From Altererythrobacter lutimaris (lineage in GTDB: Bacteria > Pseudomonadota > Alphaproteobacteria > Sphingomonadales > Sphingomonadaceae): a stretch of 64,000 bases of DNA. The notes under the pieces are model-generated. The model was not told the DNA's origin. It worked only from the letters and a program-made list of their open reading frames with translations, and made no database searches. The translations under genes were made by a program, and so were the position numbers. Positions 25,865 to 36,257 of the stretch are shown here, piece by piece (within the stretch, counting starts at the first letter, position 1; every line of letters starts with the position of its first letter). The stretch is from assembly GCF_013371495.1 (NCBI RefSeq), contig NZ_JABWTA010000001.1:1178001-1242000 (forward strand), written 5' to 3'.

Positions 25865-28590
25865 TAGAATTGCGTTCCTACGTTGAATGTAAATGTTTTG
25901 GTGTCGTCGCCTTCTGCGCTTTTGAGGACGCGGGCGAAATCGATCCTGAACGGACCAAAGGGTGAGTTCCAGTTGACGCCGATGCCGACCGAAATACGCG
26001 GGGAGATCGTATCGCCAAGGAAGACGTCGCGGAAGAAGCTGTTTGGCACGATACGCGGCGTGTTTTCCGTTGTACCGTCAGCTGCGATCGGATTGGTGGT
26101 GATAATGAGCTCGTCCATGGTATCCGGATTGTCCGGCGTTGGATCAGGGACGAGCTCGATGAATTCAAGCAGGCCATCTGCGTTGCGGGTCTGGATACCG
26201 TTCGGATTGTCTTCGAGAATAGGCGTGGTCACGCCCCAGAGCGCACCGATATCCGCAAAGATAGAGGGGCGAATACCGAGCTCACGCGCGCCGGTACCCA
26301 GCGGGATCTCAAGCTCTGCGCGGCCCAAATAGTAATAGCGGCCACCCAACGCGTCGCCAGCAAAACCATTGCTGCGACTTGCTCGGAAATCCTCAAGAGT
26401 TTCAAGAATTGGCGGACCGTCCGGATCATCCGGGTTCTGTAGATAGTTAAGGCGAACCACCCGCGGACCAACCCCGCGAATGTCAAACCCGCGGAACTGC
26501 GGTTCACCCAGGAAGAAGCGGTCCGTCAGGCGAACATTGTCACGCCCTGGCTCATCGCGATTCTCGAACGATTCAATGATCCCACCTTCAGCCGAAAGCG
26601 AGAAGATCCAGCCTGGCAGCACCTGCCAGAACTGAGCGCCTCTGCCGCGCAGACGGGCGTAGCGCACGGAGCCACCAAGACCTGCAAATTCCACTCCCAC
26701 GGTGACATTGCGGCCGCGTGTTGGACGCAGGCGACTATTGAGGGTGTTGTAAGCAAGGCTAAGGCCAAGGATCGAGCTCGTCCGTGTGCCCACAGCATCG
26801 CACAAGAAGCGGCCAGCAGCACAGTCCAGCTCACCATCGAAATCGATGTCCTGGAAGAAGCGACTACCCAGCGAAACATCGTCGACATTAAGCGTGTAGC
26901 TTACGATGCCTGAAAGATACTCGGTCAGCGGCACACCGGCACGTACTGAGAAGCCGGTTGTAGCCTGCTCGAATGAACCGGAGCGGTCCTGCGTGAAACG
27001 GTTGAAGTTGTTGAAATCGCGGCGATAGATATCTGCACCGAGCGAGATATTGCGATCGAACACATAGGGTTCGGTAAAGCTTATCTGCGCAGAACGAGAG
27101 AAGCGCGAGTAGTTGACGCTCGCTCCAATTGTCTGACCGCGGCCGCGGAAATTGCGCTGACGAATGGACGCGGCAAGAATGAAGCTTTCAATCGAGCTGA
27201 AACCTGCTGAAAGCTGCAATTCGCCAGTCGGACGCTCTTCCACGTTCGCTTCGAGAATAATCCGGTCCTGCTGCGTGCCTTCGACCTGATTAACTTCGAA
27301 GTTTTCCTGGAAATAGCCAAGCGAGTTAATACGCGCGGTTGAGCGCTGAACCTGCAGCGAGTTAAACGCATCGCCTTCACCGATACGGAATTCGCGGCGA
27401 ATGACCTTGTCCTGCGTCAGCGTATTGCCGTTCACATCGACGCGCTCGACGTACACACGTGGGGCCTGACGCAGCACGTATGTGACATTCATCGTCAGAT
27501 CGTCTTTGTTGCGGTCAAACTGTGGGTCAACATTCGCGAACGCATAGCCAAACGTCCCGGCAAGCTCGGTAAGCTGCTCGACTGTGTCTTCAACCGCTTT
27601 CGCATTGTACCAGTCGCCAGTTTTCATCGGCAGGTTGGCACTCATCCGGTCGCTGTCAAAATCGCGGATCTGGCTTTCAACTTCAACGTCGCCGAATTTG
27701 TAGCGCTCCCCTTCCTCCACCACGTAAGTGATGATGAAATCACGCTTGTCAGGGGTCAGCTCGGCAACGGCAGAGACCACGCGGAAATCGGCATAGCCTT
27801 CAGAAAGGTAGAACAGACGCAGCTTTTGCTGGTCGAATGCAAGCCGGTCAGGGTCATAGCTGGTGTTGGAGCTGAAGAAGCGCGTGAAGCGTGCTTGCTT
27901 CGTTACCATCTCGCTACGCAGATCACCATCGGAGAATTTCTCGTTACCGATGATGTTGATCTGACGAACCTTGGACTTGGGCCCTTCCGTTATCTCGAAC
28001 ACGATATCGACGCGGTTCTGCGCGAGCTCGACCATTTTCGGCTCGACAGTCGCGGCAAAGCGGCCCTGCCGCTTGTACAGCTCGATAATGCGTGCAACGT
28101 CTGCGCGGACCTTCGAGCGAGTGAAGATCTGGCGCGGCGACAGTTTGATTTCCGGCAGGATCTTGTCGTTCTTGATCCGGCTGTTTCCTTCCAGGACGAT
28201 CCGGTTGATTACCGGGTTTTCCTGAACAGTGATGACAACATTGCCGCCATCATTGCGGATCGAGAAGTTCGAGAACAGCTCAGTCGCACCCAGATCCTTG
28301 AGTGCCTCGTCAGCTGCAACCGATGTATATTCCTGGCCGGGACGCAGCTTGATGTAGCTGAGGATCGTTTGCGCTTCCAAACGTTCAGCGCCTGCAACCG
28401 AAATCGTACGAATGATGTTCGTTTGTGGCTGCGGCGCTGGCTCAGGCGCTGCCGCCCGTTCCTCTTCGGATGCCTGCTGCGCGAACGCGGCTGTCGGAAC
28501 ACCTGCAAGCATGGTTCCACATAGCAACGCAATGGCAAGCTTGCCGGCGGGCTGATTGGGCACGAAGCCCGCCTTCGATCCTGTGTTCAT
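25864..28590 (-). CDS. bamA: Outer membrane protein assembly factor BamA
   Basis: Central Omp85 insertase of the BAM complex (908 residues). A signal peptide ending near AAFAQQ is followed by five POTRA domains (about residues 60-430; first one IIRTISVAGAERLEAQTILS) and a 16-strand barrel. The family motif FRGFDIRGVGPR (RGF, loop 6) lies near residue 700, and the protein ends in the barrel signal FNVGTQF. The start is ATG 28590; the frame extends upstream, but signal-peptide logic favours this Met. An extended, Asp- and Pro-rich barrel loop (ELVPDPTPDNPDTMDELIIT) is longer than in E. coli. It lies between rseP and skp. Confidence 0.97.
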   Translation of the reverse strand: MNTGSKAGFVPNQPAGKLAIALLCGTMLAGVPTAAFAQQASEEERAAAPEPAPQPQTNIIRTISVAGAERLEAQTILSYIKLRPGQEYTSVAADEALKDLGATELFSNFSIRNDGGNVVITVQENPVINRIVLEGNSRIKNDKILPEIKLSPRQIFTRSKVRADVARIIELYKRQGRFAATVEPKMVELAQNRVDIVFEITEGPKSKVRQINIIGNEKFSDGDLRSEMVTKQARFTRFFSSNTSYDPDRLAFDQQKLRLFYLSEGYADFRVVSAVAELTPDKRDFIITYVVEEGERYKFGDVEVESQIRDFDSDRMSANLPMKTGDWYNAKAVEDTVEQLTELAGTFGYAFANVDPQFDRNKDDLTMNVTYVLRQAPRVYVERVDVNGNTLTQDKVIRREFRIGEGDAFNSLQVQRSTARINSLGYFQENFEVNQVEGTQQDRIILEANVEERPTGELQLSAGFSSIESFILAASIRQRNFRGRGQTIGASVNYSRFSRSAQISFTEPYVFDRNISLGADIYRRDFNNFNRFTQDRSGSFEQATTGFSVRAGVPLTEYLSGIVSYTLNVDDVSLGSRFFQDIDFDGELDCAAGRFLCDAVGTRTSSILGLSLAYNTLNSRLRPTRGRNVTVGVEFAGLGGSVRYARLRGRGAQFWQVLPGWIFSLSAEGGIIESFENRDEPGRDNVRLTDRFFLGEPQFRGFDIRGVGPRVVRLNYLQNPDDPDGPPILETLEDFRASRSNGFAGDALGGRYYYLGRAELEIPLGTGARELGIRPSIFADIGALWGVTTPILEDNPNGIQTRNADGLLEFIELVPDPTPDNPDTMDELIITTNPIAADGTTENTPRIVPNSFFRDVFLGDTISPRISVGIGVNWNSPFGPFRIDFARVLKSAEGDDTKTFTFNVGTQF

Positions 28591-28756
28591 GGACACTCTA
28601 TTTCCCGTCACAACTCTTAACTCACTCGCGCTGCACTGTGCGAGCATCGAACCCCGTTAACGCAGCGCATATATCTACGCCGCCTCTGCCCCAAGCGCCG
28701 TGCGCAATCAAGCGGGGTGAGCCGCCAATCACCGCATGACCGGGTCCTTTCCCCCG

Positions 28757-29857
28757 CTAACTCCCGAATATCGGCAGCGAGACGAGGTCATTCACCGTCA
28801 CAACGACCATCAACACCAGCACCATGCTGATGCCGACCCGGTACGCCCATTCCTGGCCGCGCGGCCCAACCGGCTTCCGGCGAACTGCTTCCGCCGCGTA
28901 AAATGCCAGGTGACCACCGTCGAGCGCGGGGATTGGCAGCAGGTTAATGAATGCCAAATTAAGCGAGATCAGCGCCGCGAAGCTCACGAAGGAAAGCAGC
29001 CCCAAGCTGAGTTGCTCGCCAGAATACTTCGCGATCTTGATCGGCCCGCCCAACTCCTTGATCGAGCGATCGCCTAGGACGATTTGCTTGATTCCGGTGA
29101 CCATCATCTCGACAAGCCCCCAGCTTTGCGCGCCCGCTAGCGTGACCGCTTCGACTGGGCCGACTGGTGTGACCTTTGGTTCGCCAGAGTAGATTCCGAT
29201 CCGCCCGATGCGAGATTCATTGCCGAACTGATCTGTCTCGACCACTTCGCCAATCGTCAGCGGAATGACCTCGGTGTTACCGTCACGCTCGATCGTCACA
29301 CTGATCTGCTCGCCCGGAAACATAAGGACGCGGCTGCCAATGTCCTGAAAATTCTCAACCGCTTCGCCGTCGATCGCGATGATCTCGTCGCCGACTTCAA
29401 GGCCTGCCATCTGAGCAGGCGAATCTTCGGAAAAACGCGCGATCGAATTGTCCGCTTCGACTTTGCCGTACGTGAGATTGAAGGTTGCGAAAATCACGAG
29501 CGTAATCAGGATGTTCATCGCTGGACCTGCGAAAACGATCAAAGCGCGTTTCCACAAAGCCGCGGCCTGAAAAGTGCCCGGTTCAGCGGCTTTCTCTGCG
29601 TCAGGCATGCTCGCCGCATTCATATCACCGCGGAACTGGACATAACCGCCCAGCGGAATGGCCGAGAGCTTCCAGCGTGTCCCGCGCTTGTCGGTCCAGC
29701 CTGCGATTTCCTTGCCGAAACCGATGGAGAAAGCATCAGCGCCTACGCCAAACCAGCGCCCGACAAGATAGTGACCAAGCTCGTGCAGCGTGACCAAAGG
29801 TCCCAGCACAGCCAGGAATCCAATGATCCACATCCATACAGGCGGCGATTCAAACAT
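28757..29857 (-). CDS. rseP: Site-2 zinc protease RseP
   Basis: Intramembrane metalloprotease that cleaves anti-sigma factors and leftover signal peptides. The zinc motif HELGH is at residues 25-29 (TLHELGHYLVGRWFG), and the third ligand lies in LLPIPALDGGHL near residue 305. A single PDZ domain (about 125-205, GLEVGDEIIAIDGEAV) sits between; E. coli RseP has two. The length of 366 residues fits the one-PDZ form. It lies between dxr and bamA, six bases after dxr. Confidence 0.95.
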   Translation of the reverse strand: MFESPPVWMWIIGFLAVLGPLVTLHELGHYLVGRWFGVGADAFSIGFGKEIAGWTDKRGTRWKLSAIPLGGYVQFRGDMNAASMPDAEKAAEPGTFQAAALWKRALIVFAGPAMNILITLVIFATFNLTYGKVEADNSIARFSEDSPAQMAGLEVGDEIIAIDGEAVENFQDIGSRVLMFPGEQISVTIERDGNTEVIPLTIGEVVETDQFGNESRIGRIGIYSGEPKVTPVGPVEAVTLAGAQSWGLVEMMVTGIKQIVLGDRSIKELGGPIKIAKYSGEQLSLGLLSFVSFAALISLNLAFINLLPIPALDGGHLAFYAAEAVRRKPVGPRGQEWAYRVGISMVLVLMVVVTVNDLVSLPIFGS

Positions 29858-29863
29858 GTTCTT

Positions 29864-31018
29864 TTATGCGTCTTCCATCAGGCTTTGTGCGACCCTGCGC
29901 GCTTCCGCATCCACTGCCAGGACATCGTCCAGACCGTTCGCTGCGTCAGGCGTATAGTGGGAAAGTGTGTCTTCCACCATTGCCGCAATGGTTGTGAACC
30001 TGATCTGACCGTCGAGAAATGCGGCTACCGCCACTTCATTGGCTGCATTGAGCACCGCAGGCGTCATGCCGCCCGCTTCACAGGCTTGCCGCGCCAGCCG
30101 GGTCGAGGGAAAACGCACTTCGTCCGGTTCAAGGAATGTCAGCTCGCCAATCTTCGCCAGATCGAGCGGCTCGAGCGGCGTATCCATGCGGTCTGGCCAT
30201 GCGAGGCAGCTCGCAATCGGCACGCGCATATCCGACGGCCCGAGCTGGGCGAGCGTTGACCGGTCGCGGAACTCGACCATCGAGTGGATCACGCTTTGCG
30301 GGTGCACCACGATCCCGATCTTGTCGAGGCCAACCGGAAACAAGTGAAATGCCTCGATCAGTTCCAGCCCCTTGTTGAACATGGTCGCGCTGTCGACGCT
30401 GATCTTCGCGCCCATTTCCCAATTGGGATGCGCGATAGCCTCGGCAGGCGTCGCTGCGTCCAATTGTGCCTGAGACCATGTCCGCAAGGGCCCGCCGCTC
30501 GCGGTCAGAGTAATCTTGGAGACATCCTCCATCTTCCCGCCCGCAAGACACTGGAAGATCGCATTATGCTCGCTATCGACGGGGAGCAGCGTCGCGCCAT
30601 GCTGCTTGATCGCGGCGGTCATCACTTCACCGGCGGAGACCAGCGCTTCCTTGTTCGCAAGCGCAATCGTGCCGCCGCGCTCGATGGCCGCCATGACCGG
30701 GCCGAGCCCTGCGCAACCAACAATCGCTGCGACGGTCACGTCAACCGGGCGCGCCGCTGCTTCGCAAAGCGCTGCCCTGCCTCCGGCGGCTTCGATATCG
30801 GTACCCGCGAGTGCGGTGCGCAAATCGCCAAGGCAGCTTTCATCGCCCACGACCGCAAGCTTTGCGCCGCATTGCCGCGCCATTTCGGCGAGCTTTTCTG
30901 CAGAGCAATTGGCGGAGAGAACTTCGACCTGCCATTTGTCCGGCTCGCGATTGATCAGGTCGAGCGTTTGTTCGCCTACGGATCCCGTTGCGCCAAGGAT
31001 TGAGATCGAGCGGGTCAT
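29864..31018 (-). CDS. dxr: 1-deoxy-D-xylulose-5-phosphate reductoisomerase
   Basis: NADPH-dependent first committed enzyme of the MEP isoprenoid pathway. The NADPH site SISILGATGSVGEQTLDLI is at the N-terminus. The catalytic and metal-binding region includes LLPVDSEHNAIFQCL, TASGGPLR, WEMGAKISVDSATMFNKGLE and HPQSVIHSMVEF. The length is 384 residues from ATG 31018, which overlaps the cdsA stop as ATGA. Supplies precursors for undecaprenyl (uppS) and ubiquinone side-chain (polyprenyl synthase at 52960) synthesis. Confidence 0.97.
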   Translation of the reverse strand: MTRSISILGATGSVGEQTLDLINREPDKWQVEVLSANCSAEKLAEMARQCGAKLAVVGDESCLGDLRTALAGTDIEAAGGRAALCEAAARPVDVTVAAIVGCAGLGPVMAAIERGGTIALANKEALVSAGEVMTAAIKQHGATLLPVDSEHNAIFQCLAGGKMEDVSKITLTASGGPLRTWSQAQLDAATPAEAIAHPNWEMGAKISVDSATMFNKGLELIEAFHLFPVGLDKIGIVVHPQSVIHSMVEFRDRSTLAQLGPSDMRVPIASCLAWPDRMDTPLEPLDLAKIGELTFLEPDEVRFPSTRLARQACEAGGMTPAVLNAANEVAVAAFLDGQIRFTTIAAMVEDTLSHYTPDAANGLDDVLAVDAEARRVAQSLMEDA

Positions 31019-31716
31019 GCCGGATGCAGCGCCCACAAGAAACCGCTGGCGATCGCGACAGGCAGCAGTCCATCGACGCGATCAAACACGCCGCCATGGC
31101 CCGGAATGAGATTGGATGAGTCCTTCACGCCTGCCTTTCGTTTGAGCCAACTCTCAAAGAAATCACCCATTTGCGCAAGAACCGCAAGCATTGCGCCAAT
31201 CCCGAATGCGATGAAGAGCATTGGTCGCAAAGTGATCTCCCCGGTGTTCCAGGCAAACAGCCCGCCCGAGACGAGCCCGGCGGCGATCATTCCCCCGATT
31301 AGCCCCGCCCAGGTTTTCGAAGGACTGATCGAAGGAGCAATCTTCGGCCCGCCAATAGTACGCCCGCTGAAATACGCCCCTACATCGGTGGCAATCACGA
31401 CACCGAGCACGCCAACAACAACCGCTTCGGGCAAGCTCACAAGGGAATAGGCCGCCGTCGCAACATAAGCGCCAGCGGCAAGAAGAGCAGCAACGCGCGC
31501 CATTCCGGTCGGAGTGATCGCCGTTACCAGCCTTGCGAACTCCAGCAAGCACAGCACGGCCACGATCATGATAAACAGGTCGAACGCAGCGCCACCCAAC
31601 CAGAAAGCACCACCGGCAACGACAAGCATCACCACCGCCGAAGCAAACCGCACCGGCAGGTCGGATTTCTTCTTCTTAGGAGCCTCAGCGTCCGCCAAAA
31701 CGGCGCTCCCGTCCAT
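31015..31716 (-). CDS. cdsA: Phosphatidate cytidylyltransferase
   Basis: Integral membrane enzyme making CDP-diacylglycerol from phosphatidate and CTP, the precursor of all phospholipids here (see pgsA, pssA). The C-terminal signature is complete, SWLKRKAGVKDSSNLIPGHG with GGVFDRVDGL. About seven helices are visible. The N-terminus is a basic patch (APKKKKSDLPVR). It overlaps uppS by 32 bases and dxr by four bases. Confidence 0.95.
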   Translation of the reverse strand: MDGSAVLADAEAPKKKKSDLPVRFASAVVMLVVAGGAFWLGGAAFDLFIMIVAVLCLLEFARLVTAITPTGMARVAALLAAGAYVATAAYSLVSLPEAVVVGVLGVVIATDVGAYFSGRTIGGPKIAPSISPSKTWAGLIGGMIAAGLVSGGLFAWNTGEITLRPMLFIAFGIGAMLAVLAQMGDFFESWLKRKAGVKDSSNLIPGHGGVFDRVDGLLPVAIASGFLWALHPA

Positions 31717-32368
31717 CGAAATTCGCCAGAGCCTGTTTCAGCATCTCCGGCGTAAAGTCCGGCCAGAGCGTGTCGACAAACAGCATTTCCGCATAGGCGC
31801 TCTGCCACAGCAGGAAGTTCGACAGCCGCACTTCGCCGCTGGTGCGGATCAGCAGATCGAGCGGCGGCAAATCATTGGTGTCGAGATGCGCGGCAATGGT
31901 CTTTTCCGTCACTTCGCCAATCGCTGCGGCCTTGGCAGCGGCGCGCGCAATCTCTTGCTGCGAGCCGTAATTAAGCGCGACCGCCAGAATACGCGAGCCC
32001 TTGCTGGTCTGCTCCAGCGCATCTTCCAGCATCGCAACGATATCAGGCGCGAGCGACTGCCAGTCGCCGATAATCTTCAGCCGCACATCATTCGCGACAA
32101 ATTCCGGCAAGTCCGATTTGATGAACTTGCGCATCAGATTCATGAGGTCATCGACCTCTTCCTCGTCACGCTTCCAGTTTTCCGAAGAAAAAGCGTAAAG
32201 CGTCAGGCACTCGATCTGCGTATCGCCCAGCCCGCGTACGAGGTTGCGCACGGCCTCCACACCGCGCTGATGGCCGACCGCGCGCGGCAGAGCGCGGCGC
32301 TTGGCCCAACGCCCATTGCCATCCATGATGATGGCTACATGCCGTGCGTGTTTGGGCGTGTCGCCCAT
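31685..32368 (-). CDS. uppS: Undecaprenyl diphosphate synthase (cis-prenyltransferase)
   Basis: Makes undecaprenyl diphosphate, the lipid carrier for peptidoglycan and surface polymers. The family start HVAIIMDGNGRWAKRRALPR carries the catalytic Asp and Asn, followed by GHQRGVEAVRN, TLYAFSSENWKR and the C-terminal DLLIRTSGEVRLSNFLLWQS. The length of 227 residues is normal. It overlaps cdsA and is 36 bases after frr. Confidence 0.97.
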   Translation of the reverse strand: MGDTPKHARHVAIIMDGNGRWAKRRALPRAVGHQRGVEAVRNLVRGLGDTQIECLTLYAFSSENWKRDEEEVDDLMNLMRKFIKSDLPEFVANDVRLKIIGDWQSLAPDIVAMLEDALEQTSKGSRILAVALNYGSQQEIARAAAKAAAIGEVTEKTIAAHLDTNDLPPLDLLIRTSGEVRLSNFLLWQSAYAEMLFVDTLWPDFTPEMLKQALANFDGRERRFGGR

Positions 32369-32404
32369 CAGACCCCTCCAGCAATCCCCCGAAACCGCAA
32401 ACGC

Positions 32405-32962
32405 TTACTGCGTCAGGATTTCCTGAATCTTCTTTTCTACGGCCGCATCGGTGTCAGCGACATGGCTGTCGGTAAGCTTCTGGACTTCATCTTCCAGCCG
32501 CTTGCGTTCGTCCTCGGAAATGTCCTTGGCTTTCTCGTCAGCCTTCAATGACTCGTTCGCATCGCGGCGGACATTACGGATCGCGATCTTTGCCTTCTCG
32601 CCATATTCGCCAGCGAGCTTGGCGAGCTCCTTGCGGCGTTCCTCGTTGAGGTCCGGCATGGGCAGACGCACGGTCTGGCCATCGGTCATCGGATTGAGGC
32701 CGAGATTGGCCTTGGTGATGCCTTTCTCAACAGCTGCAACGTTGGCCTTGTCCCACACCTGCACGCTCAGCATGCGCGGCTCCGGTGCAGAGACAGTCGC
32801 CACCTGGCTTAGCGGCATCATCGCGCCGTAGACCTCGCATACAACCGGATCGAGCAGACTGGTGTTGGCACGGCCTGTGCGCAAGCCCCCCAGATCGCCT
32901 TTCAATGATTCCACCGCGCCGCCCATCCGGCGCTCGATATCAGCCTTGTCATATTGCGGCAT
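32405..32962 (-). CDS. frr: Ribosome recycling factor
   Basis: Releases ribosomes after termination together with EF-G. The 185-residue protein is a tRNA-shaped three-helix bundle with an inserted sandwich domain; visible blocks are GLRTGRANTSLLDPV, PMTDGQTVRLPMPDLNEERR and the C-terminal ISEDERKRLEDEVQKLTD. It starts three bases after pyrH ends. Confidence 0.98.
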   Translation of the reverse strand: MPQYDKADIERRMGGAVESLKGDLGGLRTGRANTSLLDPVVCEVYGAMMPLSQVATVSAPEPRMLSVQVWDKANVAAVEKGITKANLGLNPMTDGQTVRLPMPDLNEERRKELAKLAGEYGEKAKIAIRNVRRDANESLKADEKAKDISEDERKRLEDEVQKLTDSHVADTDAAVEKKIQEILTQ

Positions 32963-32965
32963 GGC

Positions 32966-33688
32966 TCAAGCTTCCTCTTGTACGATTGTTTGTACACCCT
33001 CGCCGCTAAGGACGCGGGCGACATTGCCTTTTTCACGAATGGAGAAGACCACTATCGGAATGTCATTCTCGCGGCAAAGGGCGACTGCTGCTGCATCCAT
33101 TACTTTGAGATTGTCTGACAAGACGCGGTCATAACTGATTGTATCGAAACGCGTTGCATCGGGATTGGTCTTGGGATCGGCATTGTAGACCCCGTCGACG
33201 CTTGTGCCTTTGAGCAATGCGTCGCAGCTCATTTCCGCTGCGCGCAACGCAGCGCCAGTGTCGGTCGTAAAGAACGGATTGCCGGTGCCCGCTGCAAAAA
33301 TCACGATCCGGCCCTTTTGCAAGTGCCGCTCTGCACGCCTGCGAATGTAAGGCTCGCACACGGAGGACATCGGAATAGCAGACTGCACGCGGGTCTGGAC
33401 ACCGAGCTGTTCGAGCGCGTTTTGCATCGCAAGTGCGTTCATCACGGTTGCGAGCATGCCCATATAGTCGCCTGTCGTGCGGTCGAGCCCCTTGGCGGCT
33501 CCCGCAACACCGCGGAAAATATTGCCGCCGCCAATCACCAGACAAATCTCAAGGCCAGTGTCCTTTGCCGCCTTCACTTCTTCGGCCAGCCGGGCAACAT
33601 AAGCAGGATCAATCCCGTATTCCTGCTCCCCCATAAGGACTTCGCCTGACAGTTTGAGCAAAACACGCTTGATCTCAGGCATTGGCAT
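32966..33688 (-). CDS. pyrH: Uridylate kinase (UMP kinase)
   Basis: Hexameric kinase converting UMP to UDP. Recognised from [13 protein letters not shown] at the N-terminus, [38 protein letters not shown] and [20 protein letters not shown]. Amino-acid kinase fold, 240 residues. Leads the pyrH-frr-uppS-cdsA-dxr-rseP-bamA-skp-fabZ run. Confidence 0.98.
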   Translation of the reverse strand: MPMPEIKRVLLKLSGEVLMGEQEYGIDPAYVARLAEEVKAAKDTGLEICLVIGGGNIFRGVAGAAKGLDRTTGDYMGMLATVMNALAMQNALEQLGVQTRVQSAIPMSSVCEPYIRRRAERHLQKGRIVIFAAGTGNPFFTTDTGAALRAAEMSCDALLKGTSVDGVYNADPKTNPDATRFDTISYDRVLSDNLKVMDAAAVALCRENDIPIVVFSIREKGNVARVLSGEGVQTIVQEEA

Positions 33689-34064
33689 AAAGCAGGATTT
33701 TCCGTCTATTGAGCGTTACTTCGCGGGAAGCCTTAGCCGCCCTTCCCCCTGCGCGCAAAGGGAAAGGAAGGCTTATCGCCAACAGCAAATATTCTCGTGA
33801 TGAATGTAAGAACGAACTCCCGGTGCCGCTCCTGCCGGTTAAGGCAGCGCCCTTAGTACAACCCCAGCTACGACCCGGATCGACCATGGACCTCGCATAA
33901 AGCGAAAGCGGCTCAAGAGACGCGAGAGTCGCGCACTGTTCAGCACCAAAACGACGATAATTCGCACTCAGTTCCCGAAATTTTTTTCGCTGATTCCGGG
34001 AACAAAAAACGCCCCAATCCTGACGGATCGGGGCGCTTTTGTAAGCTGTTGAGCTTAGTAAGTT
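33689..34064. other. 376-base spacer between tsf and pyrH
   Basis: Contains the tsf terminator at its right end and presumably the pyrH promoter. Frames here are short and not gene-like. Confidence 0.6.
34004..34035 (-). terminator. Intrinsic terminator of tsf
   Basis: 11-base arms CGCCCCAATCC (34010-34020) and GGATCGGGGCG (34025-34035) with one mismatch and a four-base loop. Six T follow on the minus strand (34009-34004). It lies 30 bases after the tsf stop. Confidence 0.88.
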
Positions 34065-34991
34065 TTAGCCAGCGACGGCTGCTGCGACCTCTGCTGCAAA
34101 GTCGCTTTCTTCCTTCTCGATGCCTTCACCGAGCTGGAAGCGGACATAGTCGACGAGCTTGATTGAGCCGCCATTGTCCTTGCCGGTCTTGGCAACCACG
34201 TCTTCAACCGAAGACTTGTTGTCCATGACGAACATCTGGCTGAGAAGTGCGTTCTCTTTCGCGAACTTCTTGATCGCGCCTTCGACCATCTTTTCCTGCA
34301 CGTTCTCAGGCTTGCCGCTTTCAGCCGCCTTTTCAGCAGCAATCGCGCGCTCACGCTCGATCACTTCAGGGTCGAGGCCTTCCGCGTTCAATGCCTGCGG
34401 GAACATCGAAGCGATGTGCATCGCAAGCTGCTTGCCGAACGGTTCAAGCACGTCAGCACCAAGGTCGCTTTCCAAAGCAACCAGAACGCCGATCTTGCCG
34501 AGACCTTCAGCCGCTGCGTTGTGAACGTAAGAAACGACAGAACCTTGCGAAACTGCAACGCTCTTGATGCGGCGAACCTGCTGGTTCTCGCCGATGGTCG
34601 CGATGTTGTCAGTCAGCTTGTCAGCGACAGTGCCGCCGTCTGGATAGCCAGCAGCCTTGAGCGCTTCGACATCGTCGCCGTCTACGCCGAGAGCGACTTG
34701 TGTCGTCTTGCGCACGAAATCCTGGAACTGGTCGTTTTTCGCAACGAAGTCTGTTTCGGAGTTTACTTCAACAGCAACGCCCTTTGTGCCTTCGACAGCA
34801 ACGCCGACGAGACCTTCCGCAGCGGTACGGCTGGACTTCTTCTGAGCGGTCGCGAGACCCTTTGCGCGCAGTGCGTCAACAGCAGCTTCGATGTCGCCAC
34901 CGGCTTCGGTCAGCGCTTTCTTTGCATCCATCATGCCTGCGCCAGTTTTTTCGCGCAGAGCCTTCACATCGGCGACTGAGAAATCGGCCAT
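34065..34991 (-). CDS. tsf: Elongation factor Ts
   Basis: Nucleotide exchange factor of EF-Tu. The N-terminal UBA-like domain reads [20 protein letters not shown], and [15 protein letters not shown] opens the core. The remaining core has two subdomains with [12 protein letters not shown]. The length of 308 residues is normal. It follows rpsB by 114 bases; the pair is a classic operon. Confidence 0.98.
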   Translation of the reverse strand: MADFSVADVKALREKTGAGMMDAKKALTEAGGDIEAAVDALRAKGLATAQKKSSRTAAEGLVGVAVEGTKGVAVEVNSETDFVAKNDQFQDFVRKTTQVALGVDGDDVEALKAAGYPDGGTVADKLTDNIATIGENQQVRRIKSVAVSQGSVVSYVHNAAAEGLGKIGVLVALESDLGADVLEPFGKQLAMHIASMFPQALNAEGLDPEVIERERAIAAEKAAESGKPENVQEKMVEGAIKKFAKENALLSQMFVMDNKSSVEDVVAKTGKDNGGSIKLVDYVRFQLGEGIEKEESDFAAEVAAAVAG

Positions 34992-35105
34992 GAGAAATTC
35001 CTTCTTGAAATCATCTGTGCTGCAGCAAGCCCGTAAAAGGGGCCTGCTTGCAGCATTGTCTGAGTATGTGACGCGGCTAAGACAGCCGCATCAACACGGG
35101 GTGAC

Positions 35106-35861
35106 TTAAGCGGTTGCTTCCGCTTCAGCAGGAGGAGTGTCCATCGCACCAACGTCTGCGCCGCTGTCTGCAACAGCACCGCCACGACCGGCGATCGCTG
35201 CGCCAGCTACGGCTTCGCAGTACATGCGAACCGCGCGGCTCGCATCGTCATTGCCTGGAACAGGGAAAGCGATGCCCGTTGGATCAACATTGGTGTCGAG
35301 AACCGCGATCACAGGAATGCCGAGAACAGCCGCTTCCTTGATGGCGAGGTCTTCCTTGTTGGCATCGATCACGAACATCACGTCCGGAATGCCGCCCATG
35401 TCGCGGATACCGCCGAGCGAAAGTTCCAGCTTCTCACGCTTACGAGTGAGCTGCAGGACCTCTTTCTTAGTGAAGCCGCTCGTGTCGCCAGAAAGCTGCT
35501 CTTCCAAAGTCTTGAGAAGCTTGATCGACTGCGAGATCGTCTTCCAGTTGGTGAGCATGCCGCCGAGCCAGCGGTGGTTGACGAAGTGCTGACCGCTTGA
35601 ACGAGCTGCTTCTGCGATCGGCTCTTGCGCCTGACGCTTCGTACCAACGAACAGAACCTTGCCGCCTGCGCGGGTTGTGGACTCAACGAAGTCAAGCGCA
35701 CGCGCGAAAAGCGGAACGGTCTGCGAAAGATCGATGATATGAACACCGTTGCGAGCGCCGAAGATGTACGGCTTCATTCGCGGGTTCCAGCGGTGGGTCT
35801 GGTGGCCGAAATGTGCGCCGGCCTCAATCAATTGCTGCATCGTGACGGTAGGAGCCGCCAT
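35106..35861 (-). CDS. rpsB: 30S ribosomal protein S2
   Basis: Small-subunit protein of 251 residues. Family blocks are [46 protein letters not shown] and [20 protein letters not shown]. An alphaproteobacterial acidic tail ([14 protein letters not shown]) ends the protein. It is divergent from the SOS-type small gene at 36258. Confidence 0.98.
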   Translation of the reverse strand: MAAPTVTMQQLIEAGAHFGHQTHRWNPRMKPYIFGARNGVHIIDLSQTVPLFARALDFVESTTRAGGKVLFVGTKRQAQEPIAEAARSSGQHFVNHRWLGGMLTNWKTISQSIKLLKTLEEQLSGDTSGFTKKEVLQLTRKREKLELSLGGIRDMGGIPDVMFVIDANKEDLAIKEAAVLGIPVIAVLDTNVDPTGIAFPVPGNDDASRAVRMYCEAVAGAAIAGRGGAVADSGADVGAMDTPPAEAEATA

Positions 35862-36257
35862 AACAAAATTCCTTTCCGGTTATGCCTCTGAAGAGCTGGA
35901 ACCTGTGATGCGGAGCTCCCGCGTCAGGCACCGGTATGTGTGCTCTCCATGTGGATTTACTGAGCCCAGGTGGCTCGGGTGAGCCGCCTTTATAGGTTCA
36001 ATGAGCGCGCCACTAGCTTGTGTTTGAGGATAAATCCAGCCCTAATCCGTTAAAATCGCGCCTCTCAGGGTCCTACTTCGCGAAGGATTAGTCGCACGGA
36101 CGATTCCACTCATCGCGATTCCCGCTTGACAGGTGAGAACAAATAGGGAACATACGACTCAGGCAGGGATCAAAATCACTGTGTAAGTGTTTTCACTATG
36201 TTCTCCTCTCGCTGTCAAGCGAAAGGTATCGAACCCAAGAGACGTAAGGATTAGACG
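35862..36257. other. 396-base divergent control region (rpsB / small LexA-regulated gene)
   Basis: Holds the rpsB leader on the minus strand and, on the plus strand, a promoter with a LexA box (36126-36154). No further gene seen. Confidence 0.6.
36126..36154 (+). promoter_or_regulatory. LexA-controlled promoter (SOS box)
   Basis: A perfect alphaproteobacterial LexA box GAAC-N7-GAAC at 36137-36151 lies between a consensus -35 (TTGACA, 36126-36131) and a -10-like AACATA (36149-36154). The box covers the spacer and the -10, so LexA would block polymerase. The arrangement points to the plus-strand gene at 36258. Confidence 0.72.

Noticed and set aside
34992..35105. Imperfect hairpin between rpsB and tsf
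   Set aside because: The arms have several bulges and no T-tract; the genes are a normal operon and I could not show termination.
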